From Lepidurus packardi (Eukaryota; Arthropoda; Branchiopoda; Notostraca; Triopsidae): DNA of 64,000 bases. This document shows positions 1 to 12,400 of this stretch, piece by piece. The stretch lies in NCBI GenBank assembly GCA_023053545.1, contig JAKZAN010000004.1, forward strand, positions 3,596,001 to 3,660,000, read 5' to 3'. The first letter of the stretch is position 1, and each line of letters opens with the position of its first letter. A program made the translations under genes and the position numbers. The notes beneath the pieces are model-generated. The model saw only the letters and a program-made list of their open reading frames with translations, did not search any database and was not told where the DNA came from.

Positions 1-3000
1 GCAGTGGTAATGCACTAGGTCATCCAATTCGTCCATTTCATCGTCTCGCACTTTTAGCTGCTCGAATTCTTGAGCTTGGGAGATCATGGCCAAAATTTCT
101 GCTTCATTCATGACAGGACGCAAGAGCTCGTTAAATGTCTCGATCGTATCGTATTTGATATAGAAATCGCTGGAGGTTCGTCCCAAATCTATACGGAAGG
201 ATTCCGTTTACATATATTTTTTCAACTAAATACAATTCTAGAACATCACCTGTGGCATGAAGTTGACCAGTTCTTTCGTCGAAACGAATCATACGTGCTT
301 TATCCAACGCACGGGCAGCTGTAACAATCAGTTCTCGATGCACCTCATGCAGCATAGGATCTTCCTGTTTATTCAGAAACACCATTAAATGTCCTTTAAA
401 AAAAATAAAAAATAAAATAAAAATACTTGAAGCTGTAGATACTTGATTCCGTACGCTTGAGGATTTTTGCGCATTCGAACATGCAAATACGTGTAACCCA
501 ACCATCGTACAGCTTCCTCTACGGTAGTCACTGTTCCGGACGAAATCTTTGGAAAATAAATGTGAAAAAAGTGTCATTTTTTTTTTTCAAGAAACTTTCC
601 TAAAATTATTACTCACCTCTGCGTTGAGGTTATCTGTCAGGAACTTCGTGAAGTTGCTCTCAATGGGATACTGGGACGTAAGTAAAGAAAGATAATGCGC
701 CAATTTATCATGTGAGGTGATGATCGTTCCATGCCCTGAGGTGTCGAACTGGGGTCGTCCAGCCCGTCCAAAGATCTGCAAGACGTCCAAGATTCCCAGA
801 TCTACGAATGCACCGTGGCTGGCGTCGTAAATTTCCGTTCCCTAAAAACAGTCAATAAATAACTCAGTTGGGCAGTTTTTGTAGGCAAATTACATCTACC
901 AGTGGGTGTTTTATCGTCTATCACTGTCTTTCATAAATAACTTCTATAATTTTAAAACTTTTCAATTATTTTTATGGACACAATTGAAAAGTTGAATAAA
1001 TGTGAATGATTCAATTTTTCAATTCATATAAATTTAAATGAATACATTTAAATTACAATAAAATTGAATGATTCACTGAAATTAATCCTGAGTTTTCTAA
1101 GATTGAATCGTTTCCCATTCTAAAGTTGTTATTTTTAAGGTACTTTACTTTAATGACGACAGCGTGGGCAGGCAAATTGACACCCCAAGCTAAAGTGGCT
1201 GTGCAGACCAATACTTTGACCAAACCGTCCCCAAACAACTTCTGCACTAGATTCCTTTGAGAAGCAATCAAAGACAAACATTATTTTCCACGATTTGTTT
1301 ATTGTGAAACAAGGATACCTGTCTTGGCGTAACATGCCGGCGTGGTGAACCGAAAAGCCGTCTCCAAAGAGGTCGCCCAGGTGTTTATTACGCGATTTGG
1401 CCAGCTGCTGAACAGCGAAGCCTAAGGCAGGGCTTTCAGTTGGGCGAAATTGTGTAATTTGCCCTTTCTTCTTAGCAAGCTCTCGTAGTATAGTGGCTGT
1501 CCGTAGCGTAGCATTACGGGCATGGACAAAAACCATGACTTGGTGGCCTTTCACGACCATATCCGCCACTTCGTCGTAGCAGACAGCATCCGAGTCTTGA
1601 ATTTGCTGCATAGGATTGACTGCTTTCACTCCAATGAAGGTTTGGCCCAGCGGAACGGGCCTGAAACGCGAATCGAAAAAGAAAAGGCCTTTATAAGGGT
1701 TCACTCGCAAAAACTGGGCCACGTCAACGTAATTCGGCAGCGTGGCGGACAGGCCCACTATTCGTATCATAGACTGGGACGACTCCACCTACAAAAGTAG
1801 TATCCAAAATAATTAAACGAATTTTACCTTCCGAATGTGTAAATGCTATTTTACTTGTCGCTGGGTACGGGCTACTAAAGCTTCAACTACTGGACCACGA
1901 TCGCCATGCAACAGATGTACTTCATCAATAATAAGGAGTTTAACTAAGTTGACTAAAGCAACATCACCTGAAATATGTCAAAAGAAACGTTTAATGAAAA
2001 AAAAATATCAAGTAGGAAAAGTAATTATAAGTTTTTCCGTGGAAATAATTACCGGTGGATTTTCGGGTAACTACGTCCCATTTTTCAGGCGTTGTGACAA
2101 GAATTTGGGTATGTAAGATCTCTTGTTTAGTTAGCTGCATATCACCAGTCAGCTCACGGACTACCACACCCAAAGGGGCTAAGCGTTTACTAAAATTAGC
2201 TGTCATTTCTCCAGCAAGGGCTTTCATAGGAGCCACATAAACAATCTATAGAATTCCCCAATGTAATTTTAGGAAGGCTCCACATCTCGAAATTTATCAA
2301 AAGCATAAAGACAATTAGAATTACTTTAAATTTGTCAGCTTGAAGAACTCCATTGTGCACATATTGCCTGAGGGTATATAAGATGGCTAGCATGGCTATA
2401 TTGGTCTTGCCAGCTCCGGTGGGTGCGCAAATCAACAAATTTTCGTTGGTATTGTAAGCCGTATCAAACACAATAGACTGGATTCGGTTTAAGGTCTTGC
2501 ACCCTTCAAAGGCTACTTGCCCCATCTGTTGAAGGTACGATTCGGGTAAGAAAACAGATGATTTTTTTTATTATGTACCTCGTCCAGGCTGGAAACGGGC
2601 AACAGGGGCTTGTCTACAGGGGCTTGGTTCCGATCAGGGGCTGGAATAACGATTTTCTCAAACATACGTTCATTAATACGTTGTAAATTAACAGGTAATG
2701 CCATTTTGACCCCACCCACCAATCCTATTCAAGAAATTCATGATTTTTTTCTTAATCTTAAAGTGACAAGATAAATGTAATATACCTGCGGATTGCTTCA
2801 CTGCTGCAAAAGAATCATACACATGTGGATAGTGGATTTGCTGGGGCGCTGACCGATGTAGAACAGGTAAGCTGGAAGCTACAGCCAATGCCGCTTCCCT
2901 ATAGAGAACTCTTGTTTAAGAAAAATAGGAGAATACATACCATTTACCGTTTTCTGTAACTGGACATGGCTTCCTGCTCTTCCTCTAGATCTTGCTCACC

Positions 3001-4544
3001 CATACTGTTCCAAACTTTCTTGGCTTCTTTCCGTACGGCTTTTCGTAGCTGCTTCTCTTGCTCTGACTGGATTATTACTTGCTGTGCATGCACGGGACAT
3101 TCGGGAGCCACTTGACGAGCTTTATACCAAATAATATGAAATATAAGGGTGACTATAGTTACAACATAGTAAAGTCAGTACCTGCAGCTTGGACTGATTT
3201 CTTAAGCAGCGATGCTTGGTATGATTGAGATATGGCAGATCGATTTTGCAAGAGGATTTGAATTAACTCAAAACGTTCGAATCCCATTAAATCGAACAAC
3301 TAAGATGAAAACATACATAATGTAAAACGCGAAAGAAGAAACGAGAATTAACATGGAAATTTCTTTCTTATTATCTCGCTAGTCCTACCTCGGCTTGGAG
3401 CTCATCGTTTGACTTTCCTCCGGCTAGCATTTCCATTAAGGTGAGGGCAAATTCGTTTGACGAAAGCCCGGCAGGATCTTCTGTGCCGTAGAAGACTATT
3501 AACTGCTCTTCCAACCACTTGCGGTCAAACTGCGAGATTAAATCATTAAACAAAAACAAAACTTTCTAACTCTACTGAGGAATAGTTGAAAAATCGGTAC
3601 TTTTTTCCCAGCTTTATCTTTAGTTGCAATGTGTTCTGGAAGATGGAAATTCAGGTCCAAATCTTTCTTATCTTCCCTATCAGAAGGCCATATTGGTAGG
3701 CATTCTATCTCAACAGGGATTGTAAAAGGAGCGAGGTCAACCTTGAACTTTTGGCCAAATTGAAGCGAATCTGAATCACTTTTGGCATTTTGTGTTTCTT
3801 TAGAAAGGGCAGAGAATATTTCATTGGTAGCCAAGCCATCGGTTAATTTGTTAACTATCTACAGATAAGGAACATTATATTAGTTCATTCCTAGGACAAT
3901 GTCAATTCTGAGTTTACTTTTAAGATTGCGTTAGCTTTACTACTGTCTGACAAACCAAGCTTCTCTTTGAGCTCGACTTGTTGGCCCTGGCTGAAAAATT
4001 TTTTTCCAACACAAAACTCGAACAAGTACACTGCAGTTTCATCTACGGTCTCCGCTTTGGATTCCTTTCCTATAATAATATTTTAGCGAGATCTTTGCGC
4101 AGATTCTCAAAGTAGAGAAAAAAAAAGAAACGAATTAATTCATTACCTAGTAAGGATACAACTTCATCTCTAAATGCTTCTAAATCAGTTCCAGTGCTAG
4201 GTGAAGAATGGAGGCTTCTGATAGCACTTTTCAACTGCCCCCATGTTAATCGACTGCAGTATAGAAGTACGGTTAAAGGTTACTATTATTTTTGCGTTTA
4301 TATGCGTTTAATAGAATTTATAGACGAACTGCATATAACGTGTGCAGCTGGATGTTGCATCATTTTCTGTTGCTTTTGTAAAGCGGGATACTTACCGTTC
4401 AGCGATCTGTCTTCGCCTCTGCAACTGTTGGAAGTAGCCACCTGATCGGTACGCATCTGATTCGGAAACTTTTACCGGGGCACTCAGGCCCGCAAAGGCC
4501 CGCAAAGCTCTTGTTAGACAAGGCAATTCATCAGACTTATTCAT
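1..4544 (-). CDS. ASCC3: ASCC3, activating signal cointegrator 1 complex helicase (N-terminal part; gene runs off the window)
   Basis: This is a large Ski2/Brr2-like superfamily 2 helicase. ASCC3 orthologues unwind DNA for AlkBH3-dependent dealkylation repair and drive the ASC-1/RQT complex that splits collided ribosomes. The start is the ATG at 4544, followed by a short N-terminal stretch like that of other ASCC3 proteins. About a dozen exons separated by short introns run leftwards. The first helicase cassette is visible with a Walker A motif (APTGAGKT, about 2410-2440), a DEVH box (about 1930-1945), the SATLPNY motif (about 1735-1760) and motif VI ([12 protein letters not shown], about 740-775). 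Near position 1 the frame enters the first Sec63 domain. The second cassette lies outside the window, so the coding sequence is partial. No internal break was found in the exons read. Distinction from Brr2 rests on the closer match around Walker A and in the Sec63 segment. Exon borders were not all resolved. Confidence 0.93.
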
Positions 4545-4981
4545 GTTTTATTCTACAAGCCAGATTTCTTTGCATTCAATTTAACACGTTGATTAGGTTA
4601 CTAAGTACCGGCACACAGAACCACTATGTTGTTTATTTTCCTCGTATATGCATATGGTTGGGTAAAAAGCAAACGGCGAACTGGTGAAAGACAAACTTTC
4701 TGTGGCGGCGAACTTGTTGGGTACACGTTCAAATTCAAATTGGCGATTTAAAGTGGCAAATAAAACACGGCTCTAGTAGACGTCGTTAGGACGAAATGTT
4801 TAGCAGGATCAGAATACCACTTAATTTAGAGACTATAAGATAAAAAGCTTATTTATTCTGTAGGGTGTTTTAAGATTTTCTTCTGAGCGTGTATCGGCAT
4901 GGCCTAGGTACTGGTAAGCTTGGCATTGCTCGTGTACCGGGTTACTTTGGCCACAGTATAAAGGTTCACACAGTACGATAA

Positions 4982-5532
4982 CAGGGCTATCTTCCAATGT
5001 TAAGGTTTTCCGACGACCTTCTTGGTCCCCAGAGTAGTATTCAAGTAAAAGGCTAGAAAATCAAAGGGTACATTCGCAAACCTCACAGTGCAGTTCAAAA
5101 AAGGTCTCGACGGTTTACAAAGCGCAATGCAGATTGGATCTTACGGCAGCCGCAAACTCCCTAGAGTACCCGAGAGAAAGGTCGCCAGCCCACCGTTTTG
5201 TGAATGTTTGTTCTTTTCTCGAGCCCTTTATCTAGTAGATTAGGAATGCCTACATTAGTTGACGATGGGCAAGTCTGGGAATGTATCCCGCATGTAAATT
5301 TTCGTCCCCACCGATCCTCTTGGGACCGAGAAAGTTTTCAGAAAATCTTAACATTGGAAGGGTACCCCTGTTACCATACTGTGTTTGGACCCACAAAAGC
5401 ATCAACACGGAAGCCGTACAATAGATACAAAAAACAGACTAATACTTGTGACGGTGTAAATTTCTACATACACTTTTCTCGAATTGGTCGAGGGCCGGAT
5501 CCGGCCCGGGGGACGCCAGTTGGACAGCCCTG
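4982..5532. mobile_element. Possible hAT-like non-autonomous element or remnant
   Basis: The right end carries a G/C-rich block (5491-5532) containing the palindrome GGGCCGGATCCGGCCC and ending in GCCCTG. This is the style of terminus seen in Zaphod-like hAT transposons. Read inwards from the right it starts CAGGGCTGTCCAA, and a partly matching CAGGGCTATCTTCCAA starts at 4982. Flanking 8-mers share only the last few bases, so a target-site duplication is not convincing. No transposase is present. The right end is the better-supported half; the left boundary is a guess. Confidence 0.35.
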
Positions 5533-5944
5533 CTTTATAATATTAGTCCTATGGGGCTTCTGGGGAGCAGGATATTCTTTCTATTTTATTGGATCGGCGT
5601 CGTTTCTTTCCATACCACGCAAGATGATCAAAATTCCAATTCTTATTAAAATGTGATTACGGTTGTTTCCGAATGTTTCAAATTTTTTAAGGAATTTGTT
5701 TCTTTTAAATTTTATCAGCTGAAGAGACAAGTTTTCCAGATTTTATAGTCCCCTGAATAACATATCCCCATAATAGTAACTCTTTATTGCCCTGCAAAAA
5801 AATCCAACAGTGTTTATAAAATCGAACTGTTAAAACAAATAGGATAGTAGTTGCATGAGCAGAAATAATTACTTGTAATCCGCGGGTTTTGAACGCAACA
5901 AGTTGTTTTGAATTGGCGCCACTGTAGTTAAATTCCAGATCATA

Positions 5945-5968
5945 TTACGTGTTACGTGTTACGTGTTA
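5945..5968 (+). promoter_or_regulatory. Three tandem TTACGTG units just upstream of the BTB start codon
   Basis: The 7-mer TTACGTG is repeated three times head to tail (5945, 5952, 5959), followed by TTA, and ends 6 nt before the ATG at 5975. Each unit contains ACGTG, the core bound by bHLH-PAS dimers (HIF, Sim/Tango type). The repeat is seen directly; binding is inference. It could lie in the 5' UTR, or it could be a chance microsatellite. Confidence 0.4.
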
Positions 5969-5974
5969 ACAAAA

Positions 5975-7120
5975 ATGGACAACTTTACAGGGCAAAAACT
6001 GTGCTTAAAGTGGGATAATTATTTGAATACAATTACATCAGCGTTAGAAGAGCTCCGATCTCGCAGCGAGTTTGTTGATGTGACATTATGGTGTGAAGGA
6101 CGTGCTCTCCATGCTCACAAAATTGTACTTTCGGCCTGCAGTCCATATTTTCGTATAATATTTGAAGTATAATGACCCATCTGCGTGCGTTGCTGTTTAC
6201 CTTTATTTATTTCCTGAACTTGTACCATTTACAGAATTTACAGGTTCACACCGCTGTTGTACTCCATGGTATTCCATATGCAGATTTGCATAAAATCCTG
6301 GATTTCATGTACCTTGGTCAAACGTCTCTTTGCGAATCGCACCTAGTATCGTTCCTGAAATCAGCTGAAATTTTGCAAGTCACGGGGCTCAGCCCAACCA
6401 ATGCTGCGACTTCGGAACCCGTAAACGCATTGAACATTGCATCCTTGCATGCATTATACTCATAAATTTTCAACTCTGCAGACAAACCCCGATGAGTATT
6501 TGACTTCAAGCTCACCTCGCCTCGTGCCAGAAACGCAGTTTCTCGCTGCAGCCTTACGAAGACCCAAACCACCAGTTTTGTCTTCTCCCCCTTCTCCTTG
6601 TGCGGTTTCAAACCCCACTCCGCCAAAGAAAGGTTTGGGAAGCAGCGGTAAAATGACAAATTGTACCCCAGTATCAATGGAATCCAGCAAAAGGAAATGC
6701 CCAGACGATACAAACCAGCCAAGTTTTGGCGGGTTCTTGAGTATTCCACAAGAAACGCCGTCTCCTTCGTTTCAACAGACCGCACCATCAATTTTGTACA
6801 TTAAAGAAGAAGAAATATTAATCGAAACTGATGATAATGACAGATTATCATGCGCGTCCGATTTAGAGACTACGGAGAGTCAACCTGAGAATTCTTATCG
6901 TTCTAATCAAGAAAAGGAACCTCTTAAACGGAATCCATGTTCCAGCATTTGTCCACACTGCAAGATTGACAATTACTCCCTTTCAGCTCTACGATATCAC
7001 GTGCGAACCATTCACTCGGATCCCAGTAAGGAATACTTTTGCTGTTATTGTCCGACTGTTTTCTCGACCCGCATGGAGCTAACCGCCCACAATCTGGCAT
7101 CGCACAATTTCAAGTTTTAG
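5975..7120 (+). CDS. BTB/POZ domain protein with two C2H2 zinc fingers (lola/tramtrack type)
   Basis: This is a probable sequence-specific transcription factor of 338 aa. Three exons join in phase 0: 5975-6166, 6235-6420 and 6482-7120. Residues about 5-115 form a BTB dimerisation domain of the insect TTK/lola kind, with a CLKWDNY start, an [10 protein letters not shown] strand, the [12 protein letters not shown] core and an FMYLGQ segment. A Ser/Pro-rich acidic linker follows. The last 60 residues hold two C2H2 fingers, CPHC...H...H and CYC...H...H, with the stop only three residues after the second. ATG 5975 was chosen because the frame further upstream has no ATG. The acceptor of exon 2 could alternatively lie 9 nt downstream, also in frame. 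The gene is convergent with UTP18, with 119 bp between stops. The family is large in arthropods, so I assign no orthologue name. Confidence 0.88.
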
Positions 7121-7126
7121 ATCCAT

Positions 7127-7132
7127 TTTATT
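7127..7132 (-). terminator. Poly(A) signal for UTP18
   Basis: An AATAAA on the minus strand lies 108 nt past the UTP18 stop and 7 nt from the BTB stop codon on the other strand. Cleavage 10-30 nt downstream would put the UTP18 mRNA end inside the last BTB codons. Confidence 0.55.
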
Positions 7133-7239
7133 TATGTCTTGGAATAATATCCTTATGGCAATTCTTGGGATTACACATACGCAAAATTAGTTTTAGACAA
7201 GTACTAATTGTTCATAAAGCCAAAAAGTTTGTATTTTAC

Positions 7240-8980
7240 TTAGTATTCTGGAAAATGGGACATACGATATAAAGGGGCAGAGCCTTTGTTGTTAGCTAAG
7301 GCCAGATATCCGCCGTGAGGGGAAAAATTCAAACACGAAATCCGCCCCAAGTCATCGCCATACGCCGGAAAGTTCTTATAAACAGTCAGCGACGGCAGAT
7401 GAACTAGTTTCACAGCGTTTACTTTACTTGAAGATGCCATCCCGAGAATCTCAGAGGATGGATGAAACTGTAGGCTATTGACTTGCGTTACCAAGTTCAT
7501 AACTGCCTTAATTGGGCGTGGGACTTGCGTTCCTTCTAAACCAGCTACGTTGTATACGTTAACCACGCCCATTTGGGATCCGCATGCCAAATACTGCTGG
7601 CTCGGCGAAATTGCAATGCTAGTACCTTGTAAGCAGCCTTCGTCCACAAACTTGTGTATACAGCGTCTCTGCTTGACATTCCATATGAAAACTTCCCCTT
7701 CGTCTATTATAGAAATGAAACATTAGTCTTCATATAACCTAAGGCTGCTGGAATATAAATTGTAAAGAGAAAAATACAGAAAAACAACTCAAGTGTTGTG
7801 CAGGTAACTGAAAATATCCAACTTAAAAGTACGTAACTGAAAGAAAGTAAATTTACCTCCGTGTGAGTAAAGTCGAGAGCTATCAGGACTAAAGGCTACG
7901 CTCCATACTTGGGCATTGCTTTTCATAGTCCCGACCCACTCCTTGGTCCGGGCAGACAGAAGGTAGACATTCCCGAACCTGCCGGCAGCAGCCAAAAGCT
8001 GGCCATCAGGGGATACGGTAATCTTCTTAATAGTTCCCGCCTCCACTGACTGAGGCAGGGCAATCCTTGTCACAGCTCCCTTCACCATGTCATAGGCGAA
8101 TAGATGACGATACCGATGGGAAATGGCAAGAACTTCATTACCTTCTCGACTAAAATGCGCTTCCTAACAAAACTAACATTAATACAAAAACATGTAAAAA
8201 TTATTCAAGAAACGTGTCAATTTTTTTGGGCGGGGAGCTTACTTTGATAGGAAAGTTCTCAAGTTGGATGGTCTGAACTTTGGGATTCTTCTTGCCATCA
8301 ACTTGGAATAGAGTTAAGAGACCGGCGTTACCTCCCACTAATCCTACATGTTCTTTAGGATGAAACTCGACTGCTGAAATGTGGCTGCCTTCCTGGCCAG
8401 TGCTGCGATTCAAGGGATGGAGTGTTTTGAAGTTCAAAGAGCCCGGCAAGAGCAAAGTGCTCTTCTGGATCAAATTTCTAGCCTGTTGAGTTAGTGGCAG
8501 AGAGCCTCCCTGACTTGGTTCGTTTTCGTCTTCAGAATCAGCGTCTGAAATGTTTTTATCTTCTTTCGGCTGTGCCCATTTTGGATCACCGTGAATGGAT
8601 GCGAACTGGCTTCGTAAGTGATGGCTATATTGGGTTGTGGAAGTATCTTTGCTACCGTGTCTCCCTGGCGCTCTTTTATACGTAGCAGCCACATCTTTCA
8701 ACCTACACAAAACGGAAAAAGTTAGAATAGGTTTGGAACCATAGCGCATACGCGACAGGAGCATTTACGTAATGGACTGGTCATCAGGATCTTCCCATGC
8801 TGCTTTTCTTTTCCTACCAAACAAGGCGGTCCCGTACTCATCTTCTGGAACAGCGTCTACTTCTTTTTCAGGTATTTTTACATCAAGTTCCTCGACGACG
8901 ACGTCATCAAACTGAACTGTTCGTCCTGCAATTTTTGCTGGAGTCGAAGAGTCTGACTTTTCTGTAAGGTCGGTCTTCAT
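7240..8980 (-). CDS. UTP18: UTP18, U3 snoRNP-associated WD40 protein
   Basis: This is a 480-aa component of the small-subunit processome (UTP-B subcomplex) needed for 18S rRNA maturation in the nucleolus. Four exons join in frame: 8980-8769, 8702-8243, 8163-7857 and 7703-7240. The N-terminus is acidic, with RKRKAAWEDPDD, the typical UTP18 entry into the conserved region, followed by a linker with GDPKWAQ. From about residue 200 the protein consists of WD40 repeats (HISAVEFHPKE, ITVSPDGQLLAAAG, VWSVAFSPDSSRLYS, ISPSQQYLACGS, LNFSPHGGYLALAN) and ends in YRMSHFPEY, close to the C-terminus of UTP18 orthologues. Its start is divergent from RRM1, 487 bp apart. Confidence 0.93.
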
Positions 8981-9467
8981 TTTAGGAGCTTATCTTCCAT
9001 TAACTGAACCTTTAAAGGACAAAATAGTATTAAATTAAATAACATACTGCACAACTAATGAGTAGTTACCATTTGGCATTGTGAAAGTTAACTTAAAACT
9101 AGTTTACCACGTGGTTTAACTATTTGGTATTGCGTGTAAACAGATTCTCCGTTGTTGTCTGATATAGATTGTTTTTCTTTTCTTAATAAAATAAAGATAC
9201 AAATTAACTGAATCAAATTATAATACGAAAAATTGAATTTTTACTTTGAAATATAAAAAATAAATAAATACCATTACATTATGATACTTGACGGCGTCGC
9301 TCCAATCTTCCCGCCTCTTTCGTTGTTTCGCTCGGACAAAACCGCGCAAATATTTACTGATTCCTAGGTTCAGTTTCTTTCAGCAGCAAACGGTCTGCGA
9401 ATCTTCGCTTGGTTGACGGTTTTATATTGGTTGGGTTTTCCGAGAGAATACAAGTGAAGCGTATAAA
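8981..9467. promoter_or_regulatory. Shared divergent promoter region of UTP18 and RRM1
   Basis: This 487 bp region lies between the two ATGs. It holds a perfect E-box CACGTG (9108-9113), 128 bp upstream of the UTP18 start, which suits a Myc-type site of a ribosome-biogenesis gene. It also holds an E2F-like TTCCCGCC (9308-9315) and an ACCGCGCAAA (9341-9350) on the RRM1 side, which suits an S-phase gene. No TATA box was seen at a standard position. The motifs are short, so function is inference. Confidence 0.5.
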
Positions 9468-12400
9468 ATGGTTGTTTCCAAAAGCGGCAAGATGTTTGTC
9501 ATCAAGCGAAGTAAGTTGAATCTAGATTTGATCGTTTTACCGCAGACAAACTACTACAGTACATTATTTGCACCAATGACGTAACACATTTTTTTTACCT
9601 TAATTTTAGATGGGCGTCCAGAAGAAGTCCACTTTGACAAAATTACGTCTCGCATACAAAAACTGTGCTATGGTTTAGACATGGATTTCGTTGATCCAGT
9701 AAGAGAACAAAACTTACCCGAAAATTTGCAAATTCTCTATATTTATCTTCTTAATATATTTTCTCTCTTAATATATATTTTCTTCTTTTTCTTGTAGACC
9801 CAAATTACTTTAAAGGTAATTAATGGTTTGTACTCTGGCGTAACAACAGTCGAATTGGACAACCTGGCAGCCGAGACAGCCGCTACTATGACTTCCAAGC
9901 ACCCCGATTACGCTATTCTTGCTGCTAGGATTGCTGTTTCCAATTTACATAAAGAAACTAAAAAAAGTTTTAGTGGTATGTTAGTATCCGTGATCTTACG
10001 TTTCGAAATTAACCGTCGAACATACCAGATGTGATTGAAATTTTGTACCGTATGATCAACGAAAAGACTGGGAAACCATCGCCCATGATTTCTGATTTCC
10101 ATTACGACGTTATCATGCGAAACAAGGACCGTCTCAACTCCGCTATTATCTATGATCGCGATTTTAGCTACAACTACTTTGGCTTCAAGGTAGTTTCCAA
10201 CTCAAGTCACCGCAACTTTATTTCAGTCCAAATGTAACTTAATGTATTCCTTGCAGACCTTGGAGCGCTCCTATTTGCTAAAAGTGGACGGAAAGGTGGT
10301 CGAACGCCCTCAACACATGGTAATGCGAGTTTCAGTTGGCATTCATGGCGAAGATATCGATTCTGCCATTGAAACGTATAATCTACTTTCCGAAAAATGG
10401 TTCACACACGCTTCTCCAACTTTATTCAACGCAGCGACTCCTCGACCTCAGCTCTCCAGGTAAACTTATCAGATTCCACCTCCCCCGCTACCTAAAATTT
10501 GTTTATTTATAACTCGTCATGTTCCTTCTAATAGCTGCTTCCTATTGACCATGAGTGATGACAGCATTGAAGGCATATACAATACATTAACCCAGTGTGC
10601 TCTTATCTCCAAATCCGCGGGCGGTATCGGACTGAACGTACACTGCATAAGAGCTACTGGCTCTTATATTGGCGGTACTAATGGCATAAGTAATGGCCTT
10701 GTTCCCATGCTTCGTGTGTACAATAACACCGCCCGGTATGTGGATCAGGGTGGCAACAAGGTAAACTTTCTTTGCTCCATTACAAGCTTTTTTGCATGGA
10801 TTACAAAATTTGCACATTTATCGTTAGCGTCCTGGAGCATTTGCGATCTATTTGGAACCCTGGCACGCTGACGTATTTGAATTCCTTGATCTCAAGAAAA
10901 ATACGGGTAAAGAAGAACAGAGGGCACGTGATTTGTTCTATGCGCTTTGGATTCCGGACGAATTCATGCGTCGGGTTGAAAAAGACGAGATGTGGAGTCT
11001 TATGTGCCCTGCTGAGTGTCCTGGTTTAGCCGACGTATGGGGCGAGAAATACGAAGCCTTATACCGTCAGTATGAAACAGAGGGAAAATTTCGTCGTCAA
11101 GTCCGTGCGCAGCAACTTTGGTCAGCCATTCTGGATGCCCAAGTGGAAACTGGTACCCCGTACGTCCTTTTTAAAGACGCCTGCAATCGTAAATCCAATC
11201 AACAGAATCTCGGAACCATCAAGTGCTCGAATCTGTGCACGGAAATTGTGGAATACTCCTCGCCTGATGAGGTGGCTGTCTGTAACTTGGCTTCCATCGC
11301 GCTCAATATGTTCGTCAAAGAAGATAAGACGTACGACTTTGCCAAGTTGAAGGAAGTTACCAAAGTGGTTACCAAAAACTTGAACAAAATTATCGACATT
11401 AACTACTACCCCGTTCCTGAAGTAAAATCTTATAATTTTTGTTAAATGGAGTTTTTAAAATAGTCTATTTTTATAGGCTCGGAATTCCAATTTACGTCAT
11501 CGACCTATTGGAATTGGAGTTCAAGGCTTGGCAGATGCATTTATTTTAATGCGATATCCTTTCGAATCCCAAGAGGCCCAAAAGTTAAATATCCAGATTT
11601 TTGAAACGCTGTATTACGGAGCTTTGGAAGCTTCGTGTGAATTGGCGGAGCAGGAAGGAGTTTATTCTACATACAAAGGCAGTCCCGTCAGCCAGGGGGT
11701 AGGCTTTTGTTCTGTTATGAATTTCTTTCTGTTTTGAAATCTTATGTTTGCAATTACTGTGGAACAGGTATTACAGTATGATATGTGGAATGTCACCCCA
11801 AGTAACCTTTGGGACTGGAATGCGTTGAAAGCCAAAATTGCCCAACACGGAATTCGGAATTCACTACTACTAGCTCCCATGCCGACTGCTTCTACGGCGC
11901 AGATTCTGGGCAACAACGAGTCTATTGAAGCTTATACCTCCAATATTTACTCTCGTCGAGTTTTATCGGGCGAATTCCAAGTTGTGAACCATCATTTGCT
12001 CCGAGACCTAACGGAAAGGAACTTGTGGTCTGAAGATATGAAAAATTTGTTAATAGCTCACAATGGATCCATCCAGGTACGTCTATTTTTAGTATTTTTT
12101 AAAAATAAATAGCGAAAAATGAAATATTTTGCATTTTTCTGTTGGGGTTGATATTTAGAATATTGAAGCCATTCCTGAGGACATTAAAGCGCTTTATAAG
12201 ACGGTTTGGGAGATTTCTCAAAGAACTGTAATTAAAATGGCCGCAGACAGAGGCGCCTTTATTGACCAAAGTCAATCGCTCAACGTTCATATAGCTGAGC
12301 CCAATTACGGCAAGTTAACTTCCATGCACTTCTATTCTTGGAAGCAAGGCTTAAAGACAGGCATGTATTACCTACGTACCAAGCCTGCTGCATCGGCTAT

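Larger units (their letters stand above)
4545..5974. other. Divergent intergenic region between ASCC3 and the BTB gene
   Basis: This 1.4 kb spacer separates two divergent starts. It must hold the ASCC3 promoter and the 5' region of the BTB gene. The only open frame of note (about 5204-5656, +) shows no recognisable protein and overlaps a transposon-end motif, so I do not call a gene. The other visible structures, a possible hAT remnant and a triple ACGTG repeat, are listed separately. Confidence 0.7.

Noticed and set aside
5204-5656. 150-codon open frame (+) in the ASCC3/BTB spacer
   Set aside because: Runs through a transposon-end motif and shows no protein family; likely chance.
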